A DNA stretch of 64,000 bases. Source: Lophius americanus. Taxonomy: Eukaryota; Chordata; Actinopteri; Lophiiformes; Lophiidae. The first letter of the stretch is position 1, and the number at the start of each line of letters is the position of its first letter. The DNA is taken from the NCBI GenBank assembly GCA_037951165.1, contig JBBDHG010000057.1, positions 9,884,001 to 9,948,000 on the forward strand, written 5' to 3'. Shown in pieces: positions 1 to 12,092 of this stretch. Position numbers and translations under genes: made by a program. The notes beneath the pieces were generated by a model that saw nothing but the letters and a program-made list of their open reading frames with translations, had not been told where the DNA came from and ran no database searches.

Positions 1-2484
1 CAAACAAATGTTTTCTGCTTTGCAAACACAAAAATTTGCTACAGACACCTGCAGTATTTCTTACAAGTTCACATGAAGTACAAATGTGCATTTACAAGGA
101 TAAGAAAATCTATCCTACAACTGCACAAAACGAAAACCACACGTGACTTTTGGCATAAACGTGTTATTTTGTGCACAAATTTACCTCATGAGAGACTTCC
201 TACTTGTACACTAGCATCTTATGTTTTGTACACAAATAGGTCCTTTGTAGTTCACCGATTACAACAGCAGGTGTAGCTGTGACTCAATTAAAAAGTTTAC
301 CAAACTGGACCTGACTGTGGACTACTGGACGACTGGAGGCACCATGAGTTGGACCATATATTTCTATGAGCCAACCAATTAAGTGCTCGCAAATCAAACT
401 CTGCTCGCGGATCACATGCTCTTTGTTCGCAAATAGTGTTCTGGTGTCTGTCTGGACTTTCGGCAGGAATTTAACTCCATACCAGAGTAATTCTTAAAAG
501 GAGGTGTAAATAAGCAGGCAAGTGGAGAATGTCATGTAGAGAATATTTAGGCCACATTCTGTGCAGCAATCTGTGTACATAAAGGCCCAAAGGTCAAATA
601 CAGCTAATAGAAGCAATAACTGTTTATAAAATACACATACAGAACCATATGGATGTTGATGAGTTGAAGAACATTTCTACTTAGATGTTAAGACATGCGA
701 CGAGCTGAGGCCATAGAATAATGCACATTCCTTTAAAATGAAAGGTGCTCCATCAACACTCTATGAATACATGTTATAAATAGAAATCCTCCTATTAAGA
801 GGGGCAGAAATCGCAAAGAGTGAGGGCTCCTTGAGCAGCTTCCAGTAAGTTTAAGGGTTCGTAAGGAACAAAAGCATCTGCAATACAGGAGAAAGTAGAA
901 ATAAAAGTCAATTCAAAAGCACCTGCTCAAGCAACTGGAATCACAAAGTGGCGCGACTTGGCAATTCAGCGTGTCAGATTTCATGTTTTGCAGTAGAATA
1001 AGTGGGGATATATTACACCTACACTTATTTCAGCTTACCTCAGCCTTGAAAAGAAGTATATTTGAGTGTATTGAATTTCAGTGGAGTTCTACACTAACCT
1101 CAGAGTCGTAGGGTCATACATTTCACATTCTGCTCCTCATCTGCAGACTTTTACTGAAGTTCTTTAGTTGAGAGAAGCTACACTTTTAAATATCAATAAT
1201 ATATGTAGACAAAAACAAGAACTGGGTCCTTATCCCTGACACATTTTCAAACAGCAGAAAACTGGTCTAAGCATATGTTGAAGTATGTAGGGTATAGCCT
1301 TGAGAAGTTGCATTAACTCCCATTTATTTTTGAGAAAGCTTATAGTTATGTTGCCTTAAGTTTGCCAGAGGGCTTAACATACTGCATTATCTCCAAAGAA
1401 AAAGTTAAACTCTCACACTCTAATGCTTAACGACCAACTGTACGCTGGGTCCTTGCAGTGCACATACACCTAATGAACTCATTGCTTACAATCTATCTGC
1501 TTGGTGGCTAAGGTTGCATAACATGCTGCAGATAAAGTGAGTCAAACACATGAACAACCAACAGAACACCTCATTACCACTGTCTTTAGCCGCACACGCT
1601 CGTCGGTTACAATACTTTCGTAGTTTAGGGGCTGAAGACACTAACAGTTTATGCCACACGTCAAAATGCAATTTCCTTCCATCTGGTGTTTGCTGCAAAA
1701 GACATTTGGAAGAGAAATGCATTGTTTGTTGCTTAATATGACTCTTAAAATTAGACAGCAGTCTGAGAATACAAAGCTCCTCCCAGGTATCTCAGTTCCC
1801 CCATTTATGTCATTGCACCTAGAGTGAATATCCTTTTGATAGTTTGACTATTAGGGAGATAGCTGAGAACTCATTTGACACCGTACTACGTTGGCACGGC
1901 TGAAACAAGAGTTTGATCATGAATATTCAAAAATAGCAACTTCTTTGACTCAAAAATAATTAACTTTTGTTGCAGGTTCTCTTTGGATGGGATTATGTGC
2001 AAACATGAAAATCCAAGGCACTCTCCTTTACAGCAGCTAACTCCAATGTGTTTTTGCTTCAAATCTTCATCAGGGAGTGAACAGATCTCGTGGAAAAATG
2101 GGACCTTTGATGGTGACGGTAATCAATGAGAATATTCCTACTGGATAAAGGGGAGTGGCCTAAAGAAGGAGTACACACACAAAAATCCTCCAGCTGAGGG
2201 TATTTGGCCTTGTAACAATCATAACCATTGAATACAAAAGTACAATATTCAACAGTATAAAACACAATAAATGATAACTGTTACAAAAGACTTTGTACGT
2301 GGAATAAGAGTTTACAGAAATGTAGCCAGTATTTACCAAAAAGTAGTCAAATCTAAATCCTCATTTAGACCTGAATTTTTAGAATGGTGTAATCTATTAT
2401 TCCAAATTGCTTCACTTTGGCTAAGCTTTGTCTTTCACCTAGAGTTTGACCTCAGTTGCAAGTCTGTAGTGTTATTATTTGTTG
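1..2484. other. no gene recognised (AT-rich unique-looking DNA)
   Basis: I see no coding region, RNA gene or recognisable transposon here. Open frames are under 90 codons, have no recognisable domain and often overlap frames on the opposite strand (for example around 1486-1741). Composition is AT-rich with ordinary short A and T runs. Confidence 0.5.
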
Positions 2485-2657
<173 letters not shown>

Positions 2658-2714
2658 TTGTTCACTCTACTCGCTTCATTTTATTATTTTTACTAGACAA
2701 TCAAATGTCACATT

Positions 2715-2965
2715 AACACATTCATGCAAAAGAGTTTAAGTATCTCTCTCTTGTTCTCAAGCAATAGTAAAATGGACCGGCAGATCGACAGGTGATTTGA
2801 CGCATCATCAGCAGTAATGTGATCATTGAATCAGTCCATTGTGGTGAAGAGAGAGCTGAGTCATAATGCGAAGTTCTAAATTTATCAGTCCATCTAGGTT
2901 CCAACCTTCACCTATGGTCATGAGTTTTGGGCGGTGACGATAAGAATGAGGTCAAGGATTATATT
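2715..2965 (+). mobile_element. RTE/Rex3-like LINE fragment (upstream part of a split copy)
   Basis: The stretch resembles the 3' coding region of a very common teleost non-LTR retrotransposon. Around 2885-2935 it encodes a degenerate version of the 'YGHELW' segment that precedes the C-terminal arginine-rich part of that ORF. Many changes and stops make it non-functional. The matching 3' end of the same family lies on the same strand at 3325-3470. The DNA between comes from a different LINE. Clade assignment is by recall of the family. Confidence 0.55.
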
Positions 2966-2975
2966 ATATATTAGC

Positions 2976-3324
2976 TGAGACAACCCTGGAAAAGGCCTCT
3001 CAGATTTCTCAGTGTACTATCTAGAAAACCACCTGCACCCAAACCCTTTCCACCTCAAAAACATTGAAGCAAAATGGGATCTTAACATAACCTGGGACGG
3101 CATAAGGCTAGAAAACGAGTATCCACTATACCTGGGAGTAACTTTAGACCGCACCCTGAGTTACGTAGAACACATTAGAAAGACAAGAGCCTAAGCCTTT
3201 GCCAGAAACAGCCTCCTATGACGATTAACAAGCTCGAAGTTGCAGGCTCACCCAATCACGCTACGAACAACAGCCTTAGCCTTGTGCTTTCCACCGCCGA
3301 GTATGCCTGTCCAATATTGAGCAG
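2976..3324 (+). pseudogene. LINE reverse-transcriptase fragment of a second lineage
   Basis: Positions 3012-3194 are open and read as a post-catalytic RT segment: a Leu-His-Pro-Asn-Pro stretch, an Asn-Ile-Thr-Trp-Asp-Gly segment, then 'YLGVTLDRTLSY-EHI-KT', typical of the connection after the RT palm in several LINE groups. The frame stops at 3194, and further homology ('LRTTALALCFSTAEYA') follows near 3260-3306 in another frame. A few residues expected after Asn-Pro appear deleted. It lies between two pieces of an RTE-like element. I cannot name the clade; the retroelement identity is fairly secure. Confidence 0.6.
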
Positions 3325-3470
3325 ATACCCCAGGAGTAGCTGGAGATTTTGCTGAGGAAATGGACATCTGAGATACTTTTATCCTGCTGCCACTGCAACC
3401 TGACCCCATATAAGCAGAAGGAAATGAATGGATGAAAGTATGGGTGGATGAAAGGATAGATGGATTCTCA
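3325..3470 (+). mobile_element. RTE/Rex3-like LINE 3' end
   Basis: This stretch matches the usual 3' end of the family: a Pro-Gln-Glu-x-Leu-Glu coding remnant, a Cys/Leu-rich segment from 'ctgctgccactgc', the 'ataagcagaag' motif, and a degenerate GATG tail (about 3424-3470). With 2715-2965 it looks like one copy whose middle was replaced or deleted when the other LINE fragment arrived. Confidence 0.55.
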
Positions 3471-5271
3471 ATGTATGTGGGCATGAAAAACATTTCTGCT
3501 AACAAGATAATATTAAGAATTTATAATCTCACCACATCTCTTAATGTTTTTATAATACTGGCTAAAACTATCTCATACAGATTAAATTGTGCACCACAAA
3601 GACACCTACATTCTGTGTCAATGCTGGACACTGAACACGTATTCCAATATTGTCACAGACACATGACATAAACACTCTGAGCACCAAGAGGTAATTACTT
3701 TATCATTAAACAAAATCCCTCCACTTCACTTTATTGTTACCTGTTTCGCAATCTAGGGTTTGATCGGTCAGAATAAAATTTAGTGTGTTATTTCTATTTT
3801 TTTCCTTCCCAGTCCTCTGTATCGGTATGGTGCATTTTTTTATGAGCCTCCTATTGCAACTCAATTAAGTTGTTTAGAATGCATTCTCTCCATGGTCTCA
3901 GCTAAAAACCTCACCTATTGTCACAGGGATTTCTATAATTGAAGTAAAAATGTACTATATTTGCTAATCAGCGCAGATTTAAACCTGTTATTGTTGTTGT
4001 CTTGCTGGTGCACTGGTTCATTAGTCATACAGGTTTATGAGACGTGAGAAGAAAATCCGCACAAATCATTGGTCAAGTCATTTATTTTTTGGTGTTTCTC
4101 ATCGCTGTTCTGCACTTGGTCATCCTCTAATTTGGACTCTTTTCATTGACAAGCTCCTGGGGGAAGGTTGCCAAGTGTGGCATAGATGAGGAGGAATTTT
4201 GAAGACAATCGGTTTATTCATCTTTCAACTTGAAGAAAATGTCAGTAGGATAATGTATGAATCAGATCGATGAGTTAAATGATTAACTAATATTAAATTA
4301 CAGGAGAAAGCCTGGTGTCTATAGGTGCATAGCATAAGGTTGCATTCATATTGCATGGCAGCTACGAGAAATTGTTATACAACCATGTGGAGACTGCAGG
4401 GACAGAAATCATTTTGGTGGAAAAATCTGCAGCATACTCCATTGCGATAACATAATATTGCTTGCATTAATTCATATCTCCTTGCAGAATGAGGAAGGCT
4501 GGAGTCAGCAGCAGACTCTGCTTTTTTCAGCAAAGGTGGTTAATGTGTATTCCTCACTGTCGCTCCCAACAAGAGCCCCTTCAGGCTTCCTACCTCTGGC
4601 AACGCTTCAAGGTGACTCAATTCATCCTAAAGCGCCATATGAGGACCACGTTGACGATGTGATTAGTATAAAAATGCAAAAAACTCTGTATATGTGAAGA
4701 CTTCATGTGTAGTTCCACGGAAGCTGATGAGGCTAAATCAAAGCTGAAAAAATGCTGTTTGAATCTCTGGACCAACTGGACGATAGGGCAACGGTTAATG
4801 AATGAGACATGCTTATCCTGCCCTAAATAAACACCTGTGTGTGTTCATTGTTGCCTGATCTTTTTTAAGTATTCTTAAAAAGCATGTGCTTCATGCATAT
4901 TAAAAAAAAGAGTTGGAGGAACATTTTTATGGCATAAAATATTGATGACGGACACGGAGATAGCTCACTTGAAAGAGAAAGAATGTGTCCCGGACCTTTC
5001 TCCTTATCTCTTTTCTTGGATTACTACCGGCTTTAGAAATTATTAATAAATAGCCTTCAACAGCATCACTATATTATCAAACTGTCTTCTTGTAAAGGCA
5101 TTAGTGAACACTGGGAAAAACTCTCTGTTTAGGAGTTTAGAGGTGCAGTATTGCTTTCAAGAAATCACTAACCAACTTTAAAAGGTGAAGAAATGTATTT
5201 ATTTATTTATTTTTAATTGCCTTTTCTTTGAATTATTGTAAGCAGAGAAGTAGCACAGTTTAACAGCCACT
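3471..5271. other. no gene recognised
   Basis: No coding or RNA feature is supported. A 79-codon frame at 4458-4697 has no recognisable motif. Composition is AT-rich. Confidence 0.45.
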
Positions 5272-5530
5272 TTTAAAGGTACAGTGTGTAAAATATTGGT
5301 GTTTCTCTTTCAATTAAATTATAAAATATTCATACCAATGTTTTTTTAGGGCATAATCACCTGAAAATAGAAATATTGTTTTTTTGTTTTGGAAAATGCC
5401 CTTTATGTCACCACAGGGAGTGGGTCCTCTTCCATGAATGCTGATATATTTCATTAGTAGCATGATGGAAAAAAACAGACATTGGGAGAGGACTTTCAGA
5501 GCTCTTAGGGTGATGTGGCAGAAAGACGAT
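5272..5530 (+). mobile_element. MITE-like teleost repeat
   Basis: The segment opens with 'taaaggtacagtgtgtaaaa' and later carries 'accacagggagtgggtcctc', both landmarks of a frequent percomorph non-autonomous repeat. No coding capacity is seen. The far terminus is not clear and may have been lost when the adjoining L2 inserted. Confidence 0.5.
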
Positions 5531-5641
5531 GAAGAAATGTTTCACCTATGAAAACATTGCGGAAGATGATGGATATTTTGTTGCTTTATAACTGTTTGTG
5601 TTTGGCAAACGGAGGATCTTGCTTACTATTTAGCACAAAAA

Positions 5642-6562
5642 ATGCGGGTTAGAAAACGTGGAGTTGATTTCAGTCTTCTTCGGCCAATACGGAGACTCTT
5701 TAATTCACAATCTCTCACAAACAAATCATGCCTCATACATGACCACATCCATGAGAAATGTCTGGACGTTATGTGCCTTACAGAAACCTGGCAACAACCA
5801 GATGATTTTTCTGTCCTGAATGAGACCTGTCCCGCCGGTTACTGTTACCTCCAGAAAGCCTGCAGCACTGGTCGTGGTGGTGGTCTGTCTGTCATTTACC
5901 GCAGTGATTTGGACTTGTCTCCACTTCCGTTGCCAGAGATCTCTTCTTTTGAATGCCTGGCATTTAATTGTAAACCCCCTTTCTCCATGACCATACTTCT
6001 AATCTACCGGCCACCCAAACAAAACCCAGCCTTCATCTCTGAGATGTACAACCTTTTGTCGTCATTTTACACAACCTCTGACCATATTTTAGTACTTGGA
6101 GATATGAACATTCATGTCGACTCCCCTGCATGTCGTTTTGCTTCCAAATTTCTCCAACTACAGGATTGTTTTAATCTCAGGCAACTTTTCGAAGTCCCCA
6201 CCCACACCAAGGGGCACACTCTTGATCTAGTCATCACTGACTCTGCTCATCTCAGCAATCTTCTTGTGTACGATCTGGGTGTGTCCGACCACGAGGCCGT
6301 CTCCATGGAATTGTCGCTTGTGTCATCCCTCACTAAACCCAAACGTCAAATCTACTTCAGGAATTTGAAAAACATCAACCCAGAAACCATGAGAGTCGAC
6401 CTCCAGCATCTTCTTTCTGCAAACTTTGTATCAGCCGATGACTCAGTAGATTTCTACAATAAATCCCTGAGTAGCATCCTGGATCGTCACGCCCCTGTAA
6501 AAACTAGAACAGTCACCTTCTCCCGCTCAGCCCCTGGTTCACCAGCGAGCTACAGAAAATGA
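5642..6562 (+). pseudogene. L2 LINE ORF2, endonuclease domain (5' part of a broken ORF)
   Basis: The 306-residue frame encodes an APE-like endonuclease that would nick target DNA to prime reverse transcription. Visible motifs are T-E-T at residues 47-49 (metal-binding Glu48), Y-R-P-P at 122-125, G-D-M-N-I-H at 153-158 (Asp154, Asn156), T-K-G-H-T-L-D-L-V at 189-197 (Asp195) and S-D-H at 215-217 (catalytic Asp-His). The whole catalytic set is present, so the domain itself looks intact. A frameshift near 6530 ends the frame just before the linker to the RT, and in-frame stops follow near 6590 and 6620. The start codon is simply the first ATG; the true ORF2 start may lie elsewhere. Confidence 0.85.
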
Positions 6563-7680
6563 AGGCAGCTGGGTGTGTCCTCGAGCGGCGTTAAAAGGCT
6601 TCAGGTCTCACCGTACACTAGCTAGCCTTTCGGGAACACAGAAAGCTCTACTCAAAGTCCCTTAGAGAGGCTCGGTCACTGTTTTACTCCAACATCATCA
6701 AAACCAGTCCTGGAAGTTCCAAGCAATTGTTTTCCACTATCAATCATCTTCTTAAACCACAAACTCCCCCACTTACAGAAATGACAGAAGAGCACTGTAA
6801 TAATTTCATGGCTTTCTTCAAATCACAAATTGACTCTATCCTTTCTGTCCTTTCTGGTTCCTCCTCTCTACCTATCCAGTCTGCTTACTCACAGTTTGAG
6901 ATCTCCCAGCCTCTAAAGTGCTTCCCAGAAATCTCACAGCAGGAGGTTGAGGTTATCATCAGGACCATGAAACCCTCCACCTGTGCCCTCGACCCCTTTC
7001 CTACAGCCCTAGTGAAAACTAACATCTCTTCCATCAGTCCCCTGATCACCGCTGTAATAAATCAATCCATCCAAGCCGGCTTTGTTCCATCTGCCCTAAA
7101 AGCCGCCATAATCAGACCACTCCTCAAAAAACCTACTCTCGATCCAGAACTTTTTACTAATTACAGGCCCATTTCCAAACTCCCATTCCTCTCCAAAGTT
7201 CTGGAAAAAGTAACTGCTGCCCACCTCCAGGACCACCTCAAATACAACAACCTCTTTGAAACCTTTCAGTCTGGTTTCCGCTCCGCCCACAGCACAGAAA
7301 CAGCTCTGCTTAGAGTCACAAATGACCTACGGATGGCAGCAGATGCTGGTTCACCTTCCCTCCTGATTCTCCTTGATTTGTCTGCTGCCTTCGACATAGT
7401 TGACCATGGAATACTCCTACACCGCCTAAATCACACCACTGGACTCACTGCCACCGCCCTAAATTGGTTTCCATCCTACCTCACTGACAGAACAGAACGT
7501 TTCCCTTGGAAGTTCAAAGTCCCGGACACACACGGTCACTTGTGGGGTCCCCCAGGGATCAGTCCTTGGCCCCATTCTCTTCATACTATAAATGCTCCCC
7601 CTTGACTGTGTCATCAGTTGATATGGACTCTCATTCCATTGTTACGCTGATGAAACGCAAATCTACATAAAAACTGACAC
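6563..7680 (+). pseudogene. L2 LINE ORF2, reverse-transcriptase domain (broken)
   Basis: The longest frame, 6727-7605 (292 codons), carries RT fingers and palm: N-Y-R-P-I-S at residues 145-150, Q-S-G-F-R at 181-185, and motif A L-D-L-S-A-A-F-D at 216-223, whose first Asp is catalytic. The reading frame slips near 7500, so the Gly-Pro-Pro-Gly segment near 7549 is read out of the proper frame. In the correct frame the catalytic box at about 7641-7655 reads Tyr-Ala-Asp-Glu in place of the family's Tyr/Phe-Ala-Asp-Asp, so the second catalytic Asp is changed. It is inactive on several counts. Confidence 0.85.
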
Positions 7681-8520
7681 ATGTTCCTCCTCAGCCTCTC
7701 CATCCTCATCGTCATCATCATGTCCCCTGTCAACTCTCCGCACTTGTCTGGAGGAGATAAAGGTGTGGATGAAAAACAACTTTCTCCAGTTGAACAGCTC
7801 CAAAACCGAAGCTATTTTAATTGGCACCCCACATCAAACCCAGTCTTCCTCCATAACCAGTATTACCTTCTCTGCTCATGACATTCCCCTCTCTTCATCA
7901 GTCACCAACCTCGGTGTAAGATTTGACCCTCAACTCACTTTTGAATCCCACATCAAACACATCTGCAAGATCTCCTTTCACTATCTCAGAAATATTTCGA
8001 AACTCCGTTCTTCACTAACCTTGAGTGATGCTGAAAAGCTGGTCCAAGCGTTCGTCTCCTCCCGACTGGATTACTGTAACTCACTTCTCATCCAGATCCC
8101 TGATAAAAGTCTTAAATACCTCAGTATGTTCAAAACAGTGCTGCAAGGATCCTGATGAGAGTGCGTAAACACGAACACATCACCCCCGTTCTTCATTCCC
8201 TTCATTGGCTTCCCATCTCCACCAGGATTGATTATAAGATCTCTCTCCTCACTCACCAGTGCATCCATGGTAATGCACCCCCCTACCTGAAAGAACTACT
8301 CACCCCACTGACTTCGACATGATCCCTCCGTTCTACCCAGTCATACCGCCTCCTCCTTCCCCGGACTAAGCTCAGCACCATGGGTGATCGGGCCTTCTGT
8401 TCTGCTGCCCCTCGTCTGTGGAATGCCCTCCATGACCATCTGAGGGCTCCACAGATGACTGACACATTTAAAAAAGGACTTAAAACTTTCCTTTTTAGCA
8501 GAACCTATAACTTTAATTAA
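7681..8520 (+). pseudogene. L2 LINE ORF2, thumb and C-terminal region (broken)
   Basis: Frame 7763-8155 encodes the RT thumb, including 'NLGVRFDPQLTFESHIKHI' and 'SRLDYCNSLL'. A frameshift near 8125 moves the C-terminus ('PVLHSLHWLPI' onward) into another frame that runs to about 8518 with one internal stop near 8322. The same C-terminal region is unbroken in the minus-strand copy at 22448-22982, which confirms where the lesions lie. The short minus-strand frames across 8071-8526 are shadows. Confidence 0.8.
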
Positions 8521-8606
8521 CATCACTGCTTTTTGGTCAGGCTTTTATATAGTTATTATTTTATTTTTTATTTTTTATTGATGCTTTTATCTGCTTTTGC
8601 TTTATA

Positions 8607-8668
8607 GCACTTTGAGATTTGATCCAAATGTAAAGTGCATTATAAATTAAATGTATTATTATTATTTT
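8607..8668 (+). repeat. L2 3' hairpin and ATT tail
   Basis: The motif 'cactttgagatttgatccaa' and the following 'atgtaaagtgc' can pair as a short stem-loop, and ATT repeats follow. In eel and zebrafish L2 elements this 3' hairpin is the known recognition signal for the element's RT. The same motif marks three other positions in the window (22327-22354, about 38913-38940, and 59721-59750). Confidence 0.8.
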
Positions 8669-8690
8669 ATTAAAAAAAAACAATGGGGCA

Positions 8691-9229
8691 TGAAATCTTT
8701 CGGTTGACTGAAACATGAAGATCTGATGCGTGAAACCATTCAGAGATTAATGCTGAGGTCCATCCAGTCTCCCTGGGTGATTAAACTCGCTACCTGACGG
8801 ATGACTTCCTGGAGTGGAGTGGAGTGCGCCGGTTCATCAAACTGCTCTGGATCGGCTTGGAAAGGGTTGGGGAATGGGCCATATCTGGGAGCTTTGTTGC
8901 TTCTCTCCCCGGCTTCGCTGCTTCCCAATGCTGTGAACCGCAAAACCATATTTTTTCCCTGGGGAAGTAATCTTACAATTTGTAGCCATTCATAACCTGC
9001 TGTGGTGAGTTCTTCTGATGGACTGCATGGACCTCACCAGTTTACCGATAAAAGGTTTCAGGAATATCTTCTTTAATGGGGGGGGTTTCCATCGTCTCTT
9101 AATGAGCAAAATAATAACTTTGGTCTTATTAAGCTCAATTGGTACATATCAATTGACTTCATAAGATCTATCTAGTATATGCTATAAAAAAAAAAAAGTG
9201 GTCAGTTTCACTCCATTAATGGTGAATAT
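8691..9229. other. no gene recognised; locally GC-richer block at 8740-8950
   Basis: A 69-codon minus-strand frame (8740-8949) lies in DNA richer in GC than its surroundings and contains Pro-Leu-Gln-Glu-Val-Ile and a Pro-rich stretch. I do not recognise it. A fragment of a retroelement gag-like or host exon cannot be excluded, but no splice or start context supports it. Confidence 0.3.
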
Positions 9230-9885
9230 TTATTCTATCAAGGAAATTTATCTTGCAAATAGCATACTTTAATCAAGTAGTACATATTTTGCTTACTAGA
9301 GGAGGTTTATGTATATGAAAAACTGTTTCTAGACAAAATGTAAAAACTATTTCATGCATCATTTCCAATTTTACCCTCATGGACCTTGTTGTGAAGGAAT
9401 GGATCGATTTTGGAAAGATCACTTGAATATTTTGGAATCTATGGAAGCTTTATCTCCAAAAGTTTTCCAGCCATAATTTCTCAAGCATTTCAGAATTAAT
9501 CCAAAATTGGTTGAATATGAATCTACTTATATTGTATTTCCATATTTTTCTCTAATAATTCATATTCTACTCACTAGAGGGGGCGTTTGTTTTGTTTGAA
9601 AAACCCAGTTTTTCAGACATTACTTTACTTAACAATAGTTCCAGTTTAGTCCAAATTTGGTTAATATTAATCAACGAAAGGATGTCTCTCAGGTAAATGT
9701 CACATGTTTCTGTAATTATTTGTATTTTACTCACTTCTCTGAGCTTTTCTTTTTTACAGAAAAATACCCTGGACATAACTTCAAAAATCAGGGGGGAATG
9801 CTTGTACAATGCAGGGGATTAGGAACTCTTCGGGAATATAACCTTGCTGTCGGGGATGAAAGCATAAGTCTATTTGTTTCTACTG
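9230..9885 (+). repeat. dispersed repeat family A, copy 1
   Basis: The segment carries phrases shared with other copies in the window: 'ccaaaagttttccagccata', 'ttcatattctactcactag', and near its end 'accttgctgtcggggatgaa' followed by 'agcataagtc'. The same order of motifs recurs at 14440, 35955, 39845 and 40695, and inverted at 27540. It is non-coding. Family affiliation is unknown to me. Confidence 0.65.
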
Positions 9886-11289
9886 TTACCTATATCCAAT
9901 CATTCATCCTTCCATGCTCATCCTATGGAAATTTGCATGAGCCAGTTATAGAATAGAAAAGTTATAGCAAATATTCAGAATCTGCCCCTTTGTCCCAACC
10001 TGTACCAGAATTTAATTAACCCCTGTTCAGCACATGTTCCGACTCCCACAGACATTTTTGTCACCTATGACAAATGAATAAACAAATGGACAAACAATGA
10101 GACAAAGGTGAAACATGACGTCCTGCGTGGAAACTAAAATAGATAGATTATCAGTGAGCCATTACATCTCTAGAGGTTGTTTTTAATGGACTTTGGAAAA
10201 CAATAGGAGTCCCTGACTTTAGGAGGCTTTTTCACCTCTGACTATATACCAAATATACTGTGAGTCTCGATTTTCATCTGTCAAATAAGCAATAAAAGAA
10301 AGGAATCACTGGTATCCTCATATTTAGATAAGTGCGTTGATTTTGCACTGCCCACTCCTCTGGTGTGTACAGTGTGTGGATGTTTGAGCTGAGTCTGTAT
10401 TTGTTCTTTCTCATTGGCCTAACAGCCGAAATTCATTTAGATCGAAAAAAAGACTCCACCTTTCTCGACCACCAATCATTAATGGTCAAAATGAATGATC
10501 TAAAAGGCCAATAACTTTGGCTGTGAAGTTTCACATCCAATTGCATTTGCAGCTTGGGAATTCACGCATGCTTTCTTCCATTATCTTTCATGATGTGTGA
10601 TCCTTGCAGATCAGAGGGTATGTACTGTATATGTTTTTGAGCTGAAAGATGAGCTGATGGATGGTGTATACAAAATAGTAAAGACAGCTGACTGACAGCT
10701 CACCATAACAAGACGCAAGCATCAAACTGGCCTTTTTATGAGCTGTGTCTGTTGGCCACGCTCAATTGTGCACAGAGTGAGTGAGAAACAGCAGTGATTC
10801 ATACACAGAGCCCCAGCCTACGGTTAAAGTAAAGCAACAGATTCTTGAAGGGGGGGTTTTAAACTTTTTATCAGTATGAAATCGTATGTTGAGGCGCCAG
10901 ATCTTTGAGAGGTTTTCTGATCAAAAATGTTGAGCTTTTGAAGGTTCAGTTGATTCTGATGTTTCTGTAGTGCTCTAGCAATACGATCCAGCTGCAGGCA
11001 CTCAACTGTCAAGTAGCTCCAACAACTAGACGGAAATCAGGAAAGGATATCTAATCGATGTCTCACGAGCCCAAAATGGTTTTCCCTGCAATATCCGGAT
11101 TTTAGGATTTAGCTGAATGTTCATGTGAAAATGACAGGGCAAGGATACGTCTATAACATAATTGGTCAAGGGTCAATAAGTGAGTCAACACACAAAATTA
11201 ATTTTTGAGTATTTATTTTCTCAAGATTTTAGCCAGAATTAATTATGGGCCCATGGCCATACCAGACAATGGAAAGTTGCACCAGGAAC
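9886..11289. other. no gene recognised
   Basis: I see no supported feature. A minus-strand frame at 10824-11012 has no motif. Confidence 0.45.
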
Positions 11290-11440
11290 AAAAAACCACT
11301 GCTCCTTCAAGGAGCGAGATAAGGTGGTTCATCTGATTAAGATGCCTCCCTTTGGAAGCACCTGGAAAGTGTTGGTGGTGAGAGGGACGTCTGAATATGA
11401 TGTTCAGACTGCTGCGACTGAAACACCAGCCTAGAAATCA
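11290..11440 (+). mobile_element. RTE/Rex3-like LINE fragment
   Basis: The stretch 'gataaggtggttcatctgat' with 'aagatgcctccc' matches the 'R-W-(L/F)-G-H-L-x-R-M-P-P' part of the common teleost element. It then jumps to a segment resembling the Gly-Glu-Arg-x-Val 3' coding end ('gagagggacgtctgaatatg'). The middle is deleted. It is heavily decayed. Confidence 0.5.
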
Positions 11441-12057
11441 ACATGATAACACAGCACTTAATGAATCTTGAGGGTAATTGTTTTTACCAGGGGTTTACAA
11501 TTTAACAGAAAGTAGAACAACACTTCCAGTAATAATAGATTCAAAATGTCCATGGTACTGATGTAAAATTAAATTCAAAACAGGATTTCATGCTTTTGAA
11601 AGTAATGTTGCACATCTGTATTATAATTTGAACAGTCAAAGAAATAAAATATTGCTATTACTTGTTTGAGTAGATGTGAAAAAGAATAGTTATTACCGAA
11701 AGATTTTGAGCAAATGTTTCCAAACCCTCACAGTGGGAAGCCATATAGTTATGTTTATTTTACTTGGAACAACTATGGTGCATTTATCAGATACAGATTA
11801 ACTGTATATATGTTTTTGTCTATTTTACTCAACCCAATAATACTTCTTCTGTAAATGTGGATTGTCATATAAATGTCACTTAAGTCATCTGACTTTATGA
11901 AAAACACATTCATGTTATGCATGTTATGCATGTCGTCAGGTTTTCATGAGTCTTCTACTTTGTAAATGTGCTTTAGACACTTGACCATGCTTCTGTTCAG
12001 CGTGCAACTTTTCACTGTGTCTCTGGACTCACACATTTAAGTAAAAAGTGGTCTGGT

Positions 12058-12092
12058 GGAGTGGTCTGTAAAAAATTTTTTCAGACCACTCC
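12058..12092. repeat. short inverted repeat (hairpin)
   Basis: The arms 'ggagtggtctg' and 'cagaccactcc' (11 bp, perfect) flank an A6T6 spacer that can itself pair. A further half-copy 'aagtggtctgg' lies just upstream. No terminator function is implied in a eukaryote. Confidence 0.75.

Larger units (their letters stand above)
5600..8690 (+). mobile_element. L2-clade LINE, near full-length ORF2, inactive
   Basis: This is a non-LTR retrotransposon with, in order, an APE-type endonuclease (5642-6562), a reverse transcriptase (6727-about 7700), a C-terminal region ending near 8518, and a 3' UTR. The UTR carries the short hairpin ACTTTGAGAT...AAGTGC (8607-8640) and an ATT-rich tail, the 3' signature of teleost L2 elements. 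No ORF1 is visible upstream. The left boundary is uncertain. At least three frameshifts and several stops break ORF2, so this copy cannot move itself. Shorter relatives sit at 22285-22982, 38852-38964 and 59720-59782. Confidence 0.85.
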
